A DNA stretch of 64,000 nucleotides, from positions 1-64,000 of the forward strand of contig JAPLFH010000018.1 in NCBI GenBank assembly GCA_026390815.1, written 5' to 3'. The DNA is from Ignavibacteriales bacterium. GTDB lineage: Bacteria > Bacteroidota > Ignavibacteria > Ignavibacteriales > SURF-24. Under the pieces are notes generated by a model that saw only the letters and a program-made list of their open reading frames with translations, was not told where the DNA came from and did no database searches. Below, piece by piece: positions 17,914 through 26,673 of this stretch (within the stretch, counting starts at the first letter, position 1; each line of letters starts with the position of its first letter). Made by a program: the position numbers and the translations under genes.

Positions 17914-18588
17914 ATGAAAACCAATTCAATTTATATAATTCCAATACTTGTTTTATTTGCTGTTTTTAGTTTCGCATCAAAAGCTAAAGAGAGAATCATC
18001 ATAATTCCAAATTCATACTTTCCAGTTAATAATAGTATAACATTGGTTTATAAATCATCATTTGGTGAAAGTATTACAAAATACTATCAGGATGGAGATT
18101 TTACCATCTGTTCGAGTGAAGGCGACAAATTTAAGTATAGACAGACTTTACTAATAAAAGAAGAGGGTGTTTATACAAAAGAAACCTATCAGTATTTAAA
18201 AATATTTTTATTTATAAACAAAGAAGTAACATTCACGTATGGAAAACCTTTATTGCGATTTCCACTTCCTTTAACACCAGGAATGATGTGGCAATGGGAA
18301 GGAGATGAATATTCAGATGGTGGTAAGAATAATGTTAAAGTTACTGGAAAAGCATTTGATAAGGAATTTGTTAAAACAAAAGCCGGGCGCTTTGAAGCGA
18401 TAAAATTAGAATCTGTTGTTGAAGGTTCATCTAATTCCAAAAATAGAGTAACCGAATGGTATGCAGAAGGTATAGGATTAATAAAAGCCAAAATAATAAT
18501 TGAAGGTGGCGGACTAATGGGATTTTTAAGAGACATTCTAGGATATGGAACCATTGAATTTGAATTGCAAGAAATTAGGAAACAATAA
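17914..18588 (+). CDS. Exported protein, possibly TapB/DUF3108-like
   Basis: 224 residues with an N-terminal signal segment (about 5-22, cleavage near ASKA). The remainder is beta-rich. The stretch FPLPLTPGMMWQWEG and the later VTEWYAEGIGLIKAK resemble TapB/DUF3108-type periplasmic proteins, which carry a similar WYxxGVGxVK segment. That similarity is weak. Function is unknown. It follows copy 5 of the conserved element and is followed by copy 6. Confidence 0.65.
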   Translation: MKTNSIYIIPILVLFAVFSFASKAKERIIIIPNSYFPVNNSITLVYKSSFGESITKYYQDGDFTICSSEGDKFKYRQTLLIKEEGVYTKETYQYLKIFLFINKEVTFTYGKPLLRFPLPLTPGMMWQWEGDEYSDGGKNNVKVTGKAFDKEFVKTKAGRFEAIKLESVVEGSSNSKNRVTEWYAEGIGLIKAKIIIEGGGLMGFLRDILGYGTIEFELQEIRKQ

Positions 18589-18627
18589 TTGAACAATCCT
18601 TTAGTACTTAGACTGATGCGAAGTAGA

Positions 18628-18673
18628 CTCACCCAAAAGATGTAGTTCCTTTTTCATCCCTTTGTCCGATTTA
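18628..18673 (+). promoter_or_regulatory. Conserved 45-bp hairpin element, copy 6
   Basis: Consensus form: arms CAAAAGATG and CATCCCTTTG, centre TAGTTCCTTTTT, preceded by CTCAC. CGATTTAC follows at 17 bases. It is 228 bases before the OmpA-family start at 18901, with the degenerate copy between them. Confidence 0.82.
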
Positions 18674-18767
18674 CACAATCACAACATCTACATAACTTTT
18701 TAATGGTAAATAACTAAAACTAATTTAATTAAAGGGATCAAATTATTTTATGCAAAATCCAACACTT

Positions 18768-18800
18768 TTACTGGATGTAGTTTATCCCTTTGTATCGTGT
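18768..18800 (+). promoter_or_regulatory. Degenerate copy of the conserved element
   Basis: TGGATGTAGTT is joined directly to TATCCCTTTG, so about seven bases of the central T-rich segment are missing, and no KATT box is clear. It sits 101 bases before the OmpA start. The bases from about 18800 to the start are similar to those upstream of the OmpA gene at 58599, so this may be a relic that came with the duplicated leader. Confidence 0.5.
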
Positions 18801-18900
18801 AGACTCGACTGTTTGGAGAATAGACCGGAAATAAATTTAATAGTATTGAGTTAAACCATAATTCAATAATTCAAAAAAATAATATAAAAGGAGTTATGAA

Positions 18901-20292
18901 ATGAAAATTTTAACAAAAATAATTATTGTAAGTTTCTTTTTTACATTTTCAATTGTTCAAGTGTTTAGTACAATAAATGCACAAGAGACTAAATTCTGCT
19001 ACCAGGCTTGGAGTACTGGTTCGATTGAGGGATTGAATTATAATTCTTCAACTCTCGGACGGCAACAGTTACCTCAAAATATTACCACGGATTTCAGGCA
19101 GTCTGTTGAAGAAAAAATTACTGAGACTCCTCCCGAAAAGAAAGTTTCCGTTGTTATGCCCGCTAACAATACTATAGCAACAAAAAGTATTAAAGGTTAT
19201 TTCCCGATACATCCCTATGTGTTTTTTGATGAAGGAAATAAGGAAATTCCTCTAAGATATATTATGCTTTCAAAGGCTGCTGCACAGGATTTCAAAGAAT
19301 CTGACCTTGGAAATTTTATTGTAGGCGATTTAACCGTAAAAGAAACTAATATCAATCAAGTAATGATAGCCTACTATGATGTTATAAATGTTTATGCCGA
19401 TAGAATGAGAAAGAATCCGAATGAACTGCTTACATTACGAGGCTCTGACCCGGTAGAAAAAGATGGAGAAACTTATGCGAATAATGTAAAGAGTTATTTA
19501 GTAAATAATTTTGGGATTGATGCCAAAAGAATAAAAACTATAGTGGAACCACCGCGGAAACCGTCCGGAAGTATTTCTACAGATTCGACATTTATAGCTC
19601 TACTTGACGACGAAAACCGTAGAGTTGTCTTTATTTTTAGTAATCAGGACATGTTGAGACCGATATCTTATACTATCAGGGATGAATCTTTAATGGATAA
19701 TGATATGGTTTTCTCCATAAGTAAGGATGTTAAGTTCAAAAGCTGGGATATTTCAATCACAGGTGAAAATAATACAATGAATTTTGGTCCCTTTAAAAAT
19801 AATAAGCAAAGGATCAATCCGGCACCGCTTATGAGAGGACTTGCTGAGGGCAAATTTAATGCAAAAGTTGTGATATCAATGCAAGATGGAAAACAAGTCA
19901 CTGAAGACATCGATTTCAAGCTGTTGAAGGAAAGAGAATTAAGGAATGCTTCCAGATATCTTATGATTTTCGATTACAATAAATCCGAATCAGTTTTGTC
20001 TTATGAAACAAAAATTAGAAAAGAAATTACTCCAGGATTGAATGTCGGTAATACTGTAATAATTCACGGTCATACAGACATAATTGGAAATGAAGAAGAA
20101 AATCAAAAGCTTTCGCAGGAAAGAGCAGATCAAGTAAAAGGTATTATAGAGGATGAACTTAGTAAAGAAAACAAAAAAGTTAATGTACAGGCTATCGGAA
20201 TCGGTCAAACTAATATGCAGTATACGTTTTCAAATAGATATCCTGAAGGAAGAATGTATAATCGGAATGTATTTGTCGAGATCATTAAATAA
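18901..20292 (+). CDS. OmpA-family outer-membrane protein
   Basis: 463 residues with a signal peptide (cleavage near TINAQ). The middle region has no recognised domain. The C-terminal 115 residues form an OmpA peptidoglycan-binding domain with IIHGHTDIIGNEEENQKLSQERA and the terminal NRNVFVEI strand. The AAAGGAGTTATGAAATG leader gives a clear start. The leader is shared with the gene at 58599 although the coding sequences differ outside the OmpA domain, suggesting replacement of the coding part after duplication. Confidence 0.88.
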   Translation: MKILTKIIIVSFFFTFSIVQVFSTINAQETKFCYQAWSTGSIEGLNYNSSTLGRQQLPQNITTDFRQSVEEKITETPPEKKVSVVMPANNTIATKSIKGYFPIHPYVFFDEGNKEIPLRYIMLSKAAAQDFKESDLGNFIVGDLTVKETNINQVMIAYYDVINVYADRMRKNPNELLTLRGSDPVEKDGETYANNVKSYLVNNFGIDAKRIKTIVEPPRKPSGSISTDSTFIALLDDENRRVVFIFSNQDMLRPISYTIRDESLMDNDMVFSISKDVKFKSWDISITGENNTMNFGPFKNNKQRINPAPLMRGLAEGKFNAKVVISMQDGKQVTEDIDFKLLKERELRNASRYLMIFDYNKSESVLSYETKIRKEITPGLNVGNTVIIHGHTDIIGNEEENQKLSQERADQVKGIIEDELSKENKKVNVQAIGIGQTNMQYTFSNRYPEGRMYNRNVFVEIIK

Positions 20293-20314
20293 TTTAATAC
20301 AATATTTTACGTTC

Positions 20315-20344
20315 AAATCCATCGCTGATAACAGCGATGGATTT
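20315..20344 (+). terminator. Strong hairpin after the OmpA-family gene
   Basis: AAATCCATCGCTG at 20315-20327 and its exact complement at 20332-20344 form a 13-bp stem with an ATAA loop, 23 bases after the stop codon. No T-run follows, so it is a hairpin-type terminator or mRNA-stabilising structure rather than a textbook intrinsic terminator. Confidence 0.6.
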
Positions 20345-20374
20345 AGCCCAAAATATAAAAGAAGACCTGAATTG

Positions 20375-20578
20375 ATGAATTTTTTTATTACGATTGTATT
20401 GATGTTAACCTGTGGAGTTTCTCAAGTACAAACAGTTTAAGCTTGCCTTGTTTCTAAAAATAAAACTGAAAGCAGACTTACAACTATCGGTTACAGAAAA
20501 AGAAATCCAATTGCAGATAACAAGACAGAAGATGGCAGAGAATTGGACAAATGAATTGTGTTTAGAATTTTTAAATAA
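20375..20578 (+). pseudogene. OmpA-gene remnant with a large internal deletion
   Basis: The frame starts MNFFITIVLMLTCGVSQVQT and matches the signal peptide of the OmpA protein at 58599 (VGVSQAQT). It stops, then continues in similarity with that gene's last 45 codons (SKNKTESRLTTIGYRKRNP, NPIADNKTEDGREL, IVFRIFK), interrupted by a TGA. About 900 bases of the middle are gone. Sequence after the stop also matches the region after 59711. This is the decayed counterpart of the 58599 gene in a duplicated block. Confidence 0.8.
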
Positions 20579-20734
20579 CTAAGTTTTCAATCAATGTATC
20601 AATTTCCCCTAACTTAAAGTTACAGAGACTTTGATGGAAATTTTGATTCAATCCGGATGGAGTTATCTATGTTCTAAATAATTTGTTCTGACATAGTAGT
20701 TGCAATTTAAATAAACAATAAGGAGAAGTTAAAA

Positions 20735-21301
20735 ATGCGAAGAATCTATTTTACCATTTTAATTGCGGGAATTTTAATTGTTCTTGCAGCACCTATAAAA
20801 GCGCAGGTAAGTTTTAGTCTCGGCTTTAATTTAGGTATCCAGCCAGCTTGGGGACCCACCGGTTATGATTATGTTGAATATTATTATTTGCCTGATATAG
20901 ATATCTACTACAATGTTCCTACACATCGTTATTACTATAATACAAAAGGGCGTTGGATAAGTAGTTCATATTTGCCTTCAAGCTATCGCAATTATGATTT
21001 ATATAATTCTTATAAAGTAGTAGTGAATGAGAAGCGGCCGTGGCGTAATCATGAAACTTACAGAGAAAAATATTCCTCATATAAAGGTCGTCACGATCAA
21101 CAGCCAATCCGCGATAGCCGTGAATCAAAATATTTTGTGAACAAATATCATCCCGAACATAATAATTGGATTAAGCAGCAAAAGCAGGATAATGGTAACC
21201 GCAAAGTTTTGAATAAAGGGAATAATGGCAATGGTAACAACAAGGCTATGAAACAAAATAATAATCAGGGCAAGCAAGATAAAGGCAAGAAGAAAAAATA
21301 A
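20735..21301 (+). CDS. Secreted Tyr-rich basic protein, unknown function (copy A)
   Basis: 188 residues. The signal peptide ends near IKAQ. The mature part has a Tyr-rich region (YDYVEYYYLPDIDIYYN, HRYYYN) and a basic Asn/Lys/Gly-rich tail (GNGNNKAMKQNNNQGKQDKG). A nearly identical protein is at 59882, and both follow OmpA genes or remnants. No known family was recognised. The AAGGAGAA leader supports the start. It is probably a periplasmic or surface structural or binding protein. Confidence 0.75.
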   Translation: MRRIYFTILIAGILIVLAAPIKAQVSFSLGFNLGIQPAWGPTGYDYVEYYYLPDIDIYYNVPTHRYYYNTKGRWISSSYLPSSYRNYDLYNSYKVVVNEKRPWRNHETYREKYSSYKGRHDQQPIRDSRESKYFVNKYHPEHNNWIKQQKQDNGNRKVLNKGNNGNGNNKAMKQNNNQGKQDKGKKKK

Positions 21302-21327
21302 CCGGGATGAATATTTACAAAAATTAT

Positions 21328-21370
21328 AACCGGTTTTGATTTAAATGGTAATTGCATTTCGAAACCGGTT
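21328..21370 (+). terminator. Inverted repeat after the Tyr-rich protein gene
   Basis: AACCGGTTT at 21328-21336 and AAACCGGTT at 21362-21370 are perfect complements around a 25-base loop, 26 bases past the stop. There is no T-run after it. It may act as a terminator or be an operator. The gap from 21371 to 21613 shows nothing else. Confidence 0.4.
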
Positions 21371-21613
21371 GTATAACCAGAACGAGTGATGAAATTCTTA
21401 AGTTAAAAATTAATTATTTTAGTCTGTTTTTAATTCTCAATCTTTTTAACGCATCCATTCTTTACCTTGCTTTTTAAAATCTAATTAAAATCCAATAAGA
21501 GATACCTATGATAAATAAAAAGTATACTTGCAATATTTTCTATTTGTGGAATCCGAATATTTCAACTCTATTTACGATTTAGTAAAAGTATCATTATTCT
21601 GAATAAGTAGTTT

Positions 21614-21660
21614 CTCACCCAAAGGATGTAGTTCCTTTTTCATCCTTTTGTACGATTGAA
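21614..21660 (+). promoter_or_regulatory. Conserved 45-bp hairpin element, copy 7
   Basis: Arms CAAAGGATG and CATCCTTTTG pair with a continuous 8-bp GGATG/AAA stem. The centre TAGTTCCTTTTT is invariant and CGATTGA follows at 17 bases. It ends 89 bases before the CsbD start. Confidence 0.82.
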
Positions 21661-21748
21661 CAATCCTTATTTCCTCCATATCATAATATTGTAATTAAGA
21701 AATTATTACACGAAATATTTATCAATTTAATTTTAAAGGAATTATAAA

Positions 21749-21934
21749 ATGAATTCAATGATAATTAAAGGAAATTGGAAAGAAGTTGCAGGTAAACTTA
21801 AACAGCAATTCGCAAACCTAACCGATGATGATTTACTTTACCAGGAAGGGAAGGAAGAAGAACTATTAGGAAAATTGCAGAATAAACTTGGAAAGACTAA
21901 GGAAGAACTACACAAAATAATTTCTAAATTTTAA
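21749..21934 (+). CDS. CsbD-family stress protein
   Basis: 61 residues, IIKGNWKEVAGKLKQQFANL at the N-terminus followed by YQEGKEEELLGKLQNKLGKTKEE, the two helix-like segments of CsbD/YjbJ proteins. Members are small soluble proteins strongly induced under general or osmotic stress, molecular role unknown. AAAGGAATTATAAA precedes the ATG. It probably heads an operon with the lipoprotein at 22033 and the DUF3943 gene. Confidence 0.9.
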   Translation: MNSMIIKGNWKEVAGKLKQQFANLTDDDLLYQEGKEEELLGKLQNKLGKTKEELHKIISKF

Positions 21935-22032
21935 TGTTTAGTTTGTCGGGCTATTTTATGCGCAGCAATTGTTTCAGGTTCAATTATTAAAAAAGCATTT
22001 GAATATTTCTAATCAACAAAACAAGGAGAGTT

Positions 22033-22473
22033 ATGAAAACAAAATATTTTTTATTAACAGCAATAGTGTTAATTGGTGGATCAATATTAACCGGTTGTAA
22101 TGTCAATCGAGAAAAAAAAGTAGAAGATGCTAAAGAAAATGTAAAAGAAGCAAAGCAAGATTTGAAAGATGCTCAGGCTGAATACGAGAAAGAATGGCAG
22201 CAATTTAAGAGCGATGCTGAATTAAAAATTAATGCTAACCAAAAAAGTATTGATGATTTCAAAGTGGAGATGAAAACAGCGAGTAAAAAATTCAAAGCTA
22301 AATATGATAAAGAAGTAGTGGTGTTAGAAAAAAAAAATGTTGAGCTAAAGAAAAAGATAAGTGAATATAAATATGAAGGAAAAGATAAATGGGAAGAATT
22401 CAAACAAGAATTTAATCGCGATATGGATGTTGTTGGAAAAACAATAAAGGATTTATTCACAAAAAAAGATTAA
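22033..22473 (+). CDS. Coiled-coil lipoprotein
   Basis: 146 residues with a lipoprotein signal and lipobox LTGC (Cys22). The mature protein is almost wholly charged helix with an Ala/Lys/Glu heptad pattern (EDAKENVKEAKQDLKDAQAE). Such proteins resemble Lpp- or YtxH-like periplasmic coiled coils but no family was assigned. AAGGAGAG lies before the ATG. It follows the CsbD gene by about 100 bases and precedes the DUF3943 gene by 35. Confidence 0.78.
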   Translation: MKTKYFLLTAIVLIGGSILTGCNVNREKKVEDAKENVKEAKQDLKDAQAEYEKEWQQFKSDAELKINANQKSIDDFKVEMKTASKKFKAKYDKEVVVLEKKNVELKKKISEYKYEGKDKWEEFKQEFNRDMDVVGKTIKDLFTKKD

Positions 22474-22508
22474 TCGGAAATAGTTTTTTTAGGATAAGGA
22501 AAATTAAA

Positions 22509-24086
22509 ATGAAAATTATTTGGTCTTTAGTTTTTTTAGTTTCGTTTTCAACAATATATCAGGCGCAGTTTAAACCTGCGTTTGATAAAAAGATACCTCA
22601 AAATCAAAATATGTGGTTAAGTCAGTACTTGCCAATTAATAGGAGTAATCATTTTTCCGATTCAGTTGTTAACATGGATAAAAACAAATCGCTTCCCGAC
22701 ACTACTAAAACGGCATTAACGGATACAATTAATACTTCTTTAACAGATACACTGAAATACAATATGTATGGTGATTTGCTGAATGACAATCCTGAGTATA
22801 ATAAAAAATCATCTTTGGGGATGGTTGCTCTTAGAGTTACGCTGGCAAACCTTTCCACTTTTTTAATTGATAGGTATATCTTTAACTATAATTTTTCACG
22901 GGTTGGATTTAATTCCTGGAAAAATAATTTAAAAACCGGGTGGGAATGGGATAAAGATAGATTTGGTATGAATTATTTTTTCCATCCTTTTTCCGGAGGA
23001 ATGTATTTTAATGCAGCTCGTGCAAACGGTTATTCGTTCTTCGAATCTGCACCGTTTGCAGTATTAGGTAGTTTAGAATGGGAGTACTTTGGAGAAAACA
23101 CATTACCTTCTTATAACGATCTCATCAATACACCTGTTAATGGTATTTTCCTTGGGGAAATATTTTACCGGTTGGGTTCAAATATTCTTGATGATCAAAC
23201 AACCGGTGCCGATAGATTTTTCCGTGAATTAGCTGTAGCCGTTATTACACCTACAAGATTCTTAAGCAGGTTTTTGGAAGGAAAATTAACCAGGTCAACA
23301 ACAGCAGATGTATATCAGAAAGAACCGCTTAACATAACATTGTCTGGTGGGTTTCATAGGGTCAATGAAGGAATATCATACCAGAAAGGAAATAATAGTA
23401 TTAATTTCACTCTACAACTCGATTATGGAAATCCGTTTGAAAAAAGATCACGTAAACCTTTTGATTATTTCAAACTCCGTACTGATTTAGATTTTGGAGT
23501 CGGAAGGAAAATTATTTCTCTTGTAACTGGAAATGGAATATTATACGCAAAGAATATTCAAACAGGTAATCTGGAAATGTTAACCGGACTATATCAGCAC
23601 ATGGACTTTTATGACAATAAAACTTTTGAATTAGGTACCATAGCTTTTGGTCCTGGAATAATTTCTAAACTTCCAATGACCAAGAGTACTAGCCTTTATA
23701 CTAATATTCATTTAGATATTATACCTTTTGGGGCACTTAGCAAACGGTTTGGACCTGATACTTCACAGGTTAGAGATTATGATTATGCCGGTGGAGCGCA
23801 AGCAACACTTGAAAGCACATTCAATATTGGAGGATGGGTGGGTGTTTCATTTAAAGGTTATTATTGGTGGTTTAGTACTTTTGTTGGAATTGCTGGTAAT
23901 AGTTATATTGGATTAATCAAACCAAGTATTGCCTTCAGAATTTTTAACAATGTAAGTATTGGTATTGAACATTTGATTTATTACAGTGATAGATACCCTC
24001 GCGATTTTCCAAGTGTTCATTCCGTAAGAACTGAACAGAAAATATTCCTTCAAATATTTTTAGAAGAGTTCAAGTTCAAAAGATAA
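22509..24086 (+). CDS. DUF3943-type outer-membrane protein
   Basis: 525 residues with a signal peptide (cleavage near YQAQ). The DUF3943 core runs from about 130 to 250 (GWEWDKDRFGMNYFFHPFSG, YFNAARANGYSF, ESAPFAVLGSLEWEYFGE). The remaining part is rich in alternating aromatic/polar strands consistent with a beta barrel. The C-terminal tail LQIFLEEFKFKR is basic and not a T9SS domain. Function is unknown. In other genomes DUF3943 genes occur near PAP2 phosphatase genes, and here two follow directly, which suggests a shared envelope-lipid role. Confidence 0.82.
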   Translation: MKIIWSLVFLVSFSTIYQAQFKPAFDKKIPQNQNMWLSQYLPINRSNHFSDSVVNMDKNKSLPDTTKTALTDTINTSLTDTLKYNMYGDLLNDNPEYNKKSSLGMVALRVTLANLSTFLIDRYIFNYNFSRVGFNSWKNNLKTGWEWDKDRFGMNYFFHPFSGGMYFNAARANGYSFFESAPFAVLGSLEWEYFGENTLPSYNDLINTPVNGIFLGEIFYRLGSNILDDQTTGADRFFRELAVAVITPTRFLSRFLEGKLTRSTTADVYQKEPLNITLSGGFHRVNEGISYQKGNNSINFTLQLDYGNPFEKRSRKPFDYFKLRTDLDFGVGRKIISLVTGNGILYAKNIQTGNLEMLTGLYQHMDFYDNKTFELGTIAFGPGIISKLPMTKSTSLYTNIHLDIIPFGALSKRFGPDTSQVRDYDYAGGAQATLESTFNIGGWVGVSFKGYYWWFSTFVGIAGNSYIGLIKPSIAFRIFNNVSIGIEHLIYYSDRYPRDFPSVHSVRTEQKIFLQIFLEEFKFKR

Positions 24087-24127
24087 GACGTTTGTTTCTG
24101 ATTTTTTTTAAAATGTAAAAGTATAAA

Positions 24128-25009
24128 ATGGAAACCACAATGAAGAAAGTTTTTATAATCATCCTCCTTACAGTTCTGTGTGAGTCTTCTCTATTTGCAC
24201 AAAATCCTGTTTTACCGGATTCTGTAGAGCAAAATAAATATAATTTTTCCCAGTTTGGTAACGAAACCTGGAATTTCATCAAGCAACCAACGAAATGGGA
24301 TGGATACGATTGGCTCAGGTTAGGAATATTAAGTGCCGGAACATTTTTAGTTATGCAAGCCGATAACCCAATCCGAAATTTTGTAAATAGTGATAAAGAA
24401 TACGGACTTAATAAAAAATACGCCAAGAGCTATCCAATTGAATTCGGAAATATGTGGGGTGAATTATATTTTACTGAAGCGCTCTTTGCTGGTTTTACTG
24501 TGTATGCATTATATGCCGGTGATAAGACAGCCCATAAAATCGCTTTTGAAATTACACAAGCAGCATTCTATACTTTTTTAGTTAATGGCAGTCTAAAATA
24601 TTTAATTGGAAGATCAAGACCCTATTTGGAACAAGGGAATCAAACTTATGTTCCATTCTCCAAATATGATAATCCAGATCATCAATCACTTCCCGGAGGA
24701 CATACCGGCATTACCATGGCTCTTACAACTGTTCTTTCAAGAAATGCTAAACCGTTGTGGTTAAAAATATTAGCATACGTACCGGCAGCACTCAGTATAA
24801 TAAGCCGGGTTTATCTGGATAGACACTGGAGTTCTGATATTTTTTTGGGAGGCGCAGTCGGTTACCTTTCTGCAACGTGGGTAGTTGATCAGCATGAGAA
24901 AGCGGTTGAAATTAATAAAAAAGAATCTCAAGTTGGAATACGAGTTATTAATATTCAACCGTTTATTTCCGGTAATTCATATGGTTTTGGATTAACACTT
25001 CAATTATAA
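24128..25009 (+). CDS. PAP2-family lipid phosphatase (copy 1)
   Basis: 293 residues with a signal-like first helix (cut near LFAQ) and several membrane helices. The three phosphatase motifs are KYLIGRSRP, PGGHTG and SRVYLDRHWSSD. These enzymes remove phosphate from lipid phosphates such as undecaprenyl pyrophosphate or phosphatidic acid on the outer face of the inner membrane. Starts at 24128 or 24140 are both possible; the second gives a more usual signal peptide. It is a paralogue of the gene 20 bases downstream. Confidence 0.88.
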   Translation: METTMKKVFIIILLTVLCESSLFAQNPVLPDSVEQNKYNFSQFGNETWNFIKQPTKWDGYDWLRLGILSAGTFLVMQADNPIRNFVNSDKEYGLNKKYAKSYPIEFGNMWGELYFTEALFAGFTVYALYAGDKTAHKIAFEITQAAFYTFLVNGSLKYLIGRSRPYLEQGNQTYVPFSKYDNPDHQSLPGGHTGITMALTTVLSRNAKPLWLKILAYVPAALSIISRVYLDRHWSSDIFLGGAVGYLSATWVVDQHEKAVEINKKESQVGIRVINIQPFISGNSYGFGLTLQL

Positions 25010-25028
25010 ATGTAGAAAGGTTTGCGAA

Positions 25029-25808
25029 ATGAAGAACAAAATTTATTTATCAATACTATTAATCATCATATGTGAATCTTCTCTTTTCGGACAATTAAAA
25101 TATACTTTTACCCAGTTCGGAAATGAGACTTGGGATTTCGTAAAACAACCAGGTAAATGGGATGGCAACGATATACTCACAATGGGTTTGTTAAGCGCGG
25201 GAACATTTTTACTTATGGAAACAGCTGATCAACCTGTTCGCAGTGCAGTTTTAAAAGATCAAAAATATTTCAAGAGTGTTCCAATTGAATTCGGTAGGAT
25301 TTATGGTGAACTATACTCTCCCGTTATTCTCTTTGGCGGTTTTGCTATTCATTCATTGATAGCGGATGACATTGGAACTAGGAAAATAGCTTATGAGATT
25401 GGGCAGGCTTCTCTATATGCCGGTGCAATTGATTATATATTAAAGGTGGCAATTGGCAGGGCAAGACCTTATTACAACGAAGGTCCTAACTCATTTCACC
25501 CGTTTTCTGCTTTTTTTACTCAGGAGTATCATTCAATTCCTGGTGGGCATAGTGCTGCCGCCTTCGTATTATCGACTGTTCTTTCAAGAAATGCTAAACC
25601 GGTTTGGTTAAAAGTATTAGCTTATTTACCAGCCGTACTAACGTTTGTATCTCGTGTTTATCAAGACCAACATTGGACATCAGACGATTTTTTGGGTGCA
25701 GCGCTCGGTTACTTTGTTGCAACCTGGGTTGTAGATCAGCATGAGAATAATAAATCTCTGATAGAAATTTCTTCGCCATATCCATTATCCATAAGGATTG
25801 CGCTTTGA
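25029..25808 (+). CDS. PAP2-family lipid phosphatase (copy 2)
   Basis: 259 residues, close paralogue of the preceding gene, beginning with a signal peptide (LFGQ). Motifs are KVAIGRARP, PGGHSAAA and SRVYQDQHWTSDD. All catalytic residues (K, R, H of PGGH, R, H and D) are retained in both copies, so both should be active. Tandem duplication with divergence suggests different substrates or dosage. AGAAAGG precedes the ATG. Confidence 0.88.
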   Translation: MKNKIYLSILLIIICESSLFGQLKYTFTQFGNETWDFVKQPGKWDGNDILTMGLLSAGTFLLMETADQPVRSAVLKDQKYFKSVPIEFGRIYGELYSPVILFGGFAIHSLIADDIGTRKIAYEIGQASLYAGAIDYILKVAIGRARPYYNEGPNSFHPFSAFFTQEYHSIPGGHSAAAFVLSTVLSRNAKPVWLKVLAYLPAVLTFVSRVYQDQHWTSDDFLGAALGYFVATWVVDQHENNKSLIEISSPYPLSIRIAL

Positions 25809-26126
25809 ACTAATTCCCAAAAATCAATTAATAAAATAAATAAAATCAATTATTACAATAGAAATTAATTACGTGAGCATAAAAATAATTCAATATTGAT
25901 CATTGTGATAGCCATTAGCGTAGTATTTATACTTGTTCAATTGGTCGCTGGTTGATAGCATAATAAAAGGGAAGTTTAAACTAAATAATTTGCAGGGCAG
26001 TAATAACTCTGGATAGATCTTCCCATTATTCACATTTGGTTTTGGTGTCTTGGTTGGTTGGTTACTTTTAGAAAGAAGAATTAATAAAGTCGAATTTTTT
26101 TATAACATTTTTAATGGAGTAAAAAT
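25809..26126. other. Intergenic region, possible decayed small membrane protein
   Basis: The 318 bases hold two hydrophobic open segments in different frames (IVIAISVVFILVQLVAG near 25900, and FGFGVLVGWLLLERRINK near 26040). They could be remnants of one two-helix membrane peptide broken by stops. No start or leader ties them together. The final 25 bases carry the ATGGAGTAAAA leader for bacterioferritin. Confidence 0.35.
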
Positions 26127-26606
26127 ATGAAAGGCAATGAAAAATTAATCATTGTCTTGAATTCACTTTTGGCAGATGAACTTACAGCCATTAACCAGTA
26201 CATAGTGCATTCTGAAATGTGCAAAAACTGGGGTTACAGTAAACTTCATATGGCAATTAAAAAACAAGCAATGGATGAAATGCATCACGCGGAATGGCTT
26301 ATCGAGCGAATCCTTTTTTTTGATAGTTCACCAGTGGTATCCAATCTAAACAAAATAAAGATTGGTAAGACAGTTTCAGAAATGATCAGTAACGATGATA
26401 ACGATGAACTTGATGCTGTTAGCGCTTATAATGAATCAATCAAACTTGCCTGTGAAATTTATGATCAAGGAACTGTTGATCTGCTAACCATGATTCTTAA
26501 AATGGAAGAAGGTCATGTCGATTGGGCAGAAATACAACGTGCACAGATTGATCAAGTTGGTATTGAGAACTATCTGGCTCATCAAACAGTATGTACGACA
26601 GGTTGA
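26127..26606 (+). CDS. bfr: Bacterioferritin
   Basis: 159 residues, co-linear with E. coli Bfr. Ferroxidase ligands are E18, E51, H54 and the later glutamates and His in KMEEGHVDW. The haem-ligand Met52 (DEMHHAEW) and Y25 are kept. Twenty-four subunits normally form a haem-containing shell that oxidises Fe(II) and stores iron, limiting Fenton damage. TGGAGTAAAA precedes the start. No Bfd-type ferredoxin is adjacent. Its placement among stress-type genes fits oxidative or starvation stress. No conserved hairpin element lies directly upstream. Confidence 0.95.
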   Translation: MKGNEKLIIVLNSLLADELTAINQYIVHSEMCKNWGYSKLHMAIKKQAMDEMHHAEWLIERILFFDSSPVVSNLNKIKIGKTVSEMISNDDNDELDAVSAYNESIKLACEIYDQGTVDLLTMILKMEEGHVDWAEIQRAQIDQVGIENYLAHQTVCTTG

Positions 26607-26673
26607 TAGTCGTCATTTAATAGAAACAATTTACAAAGGTTCTACCTTTGGATAAACAATATGAGGACAAACA

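Noticed and set aside
23728-23916. 62-codon + strand frame inside the DUF3943 gene
   Set aside because: Alternative frame of a well-supported long gene, without its own leader.
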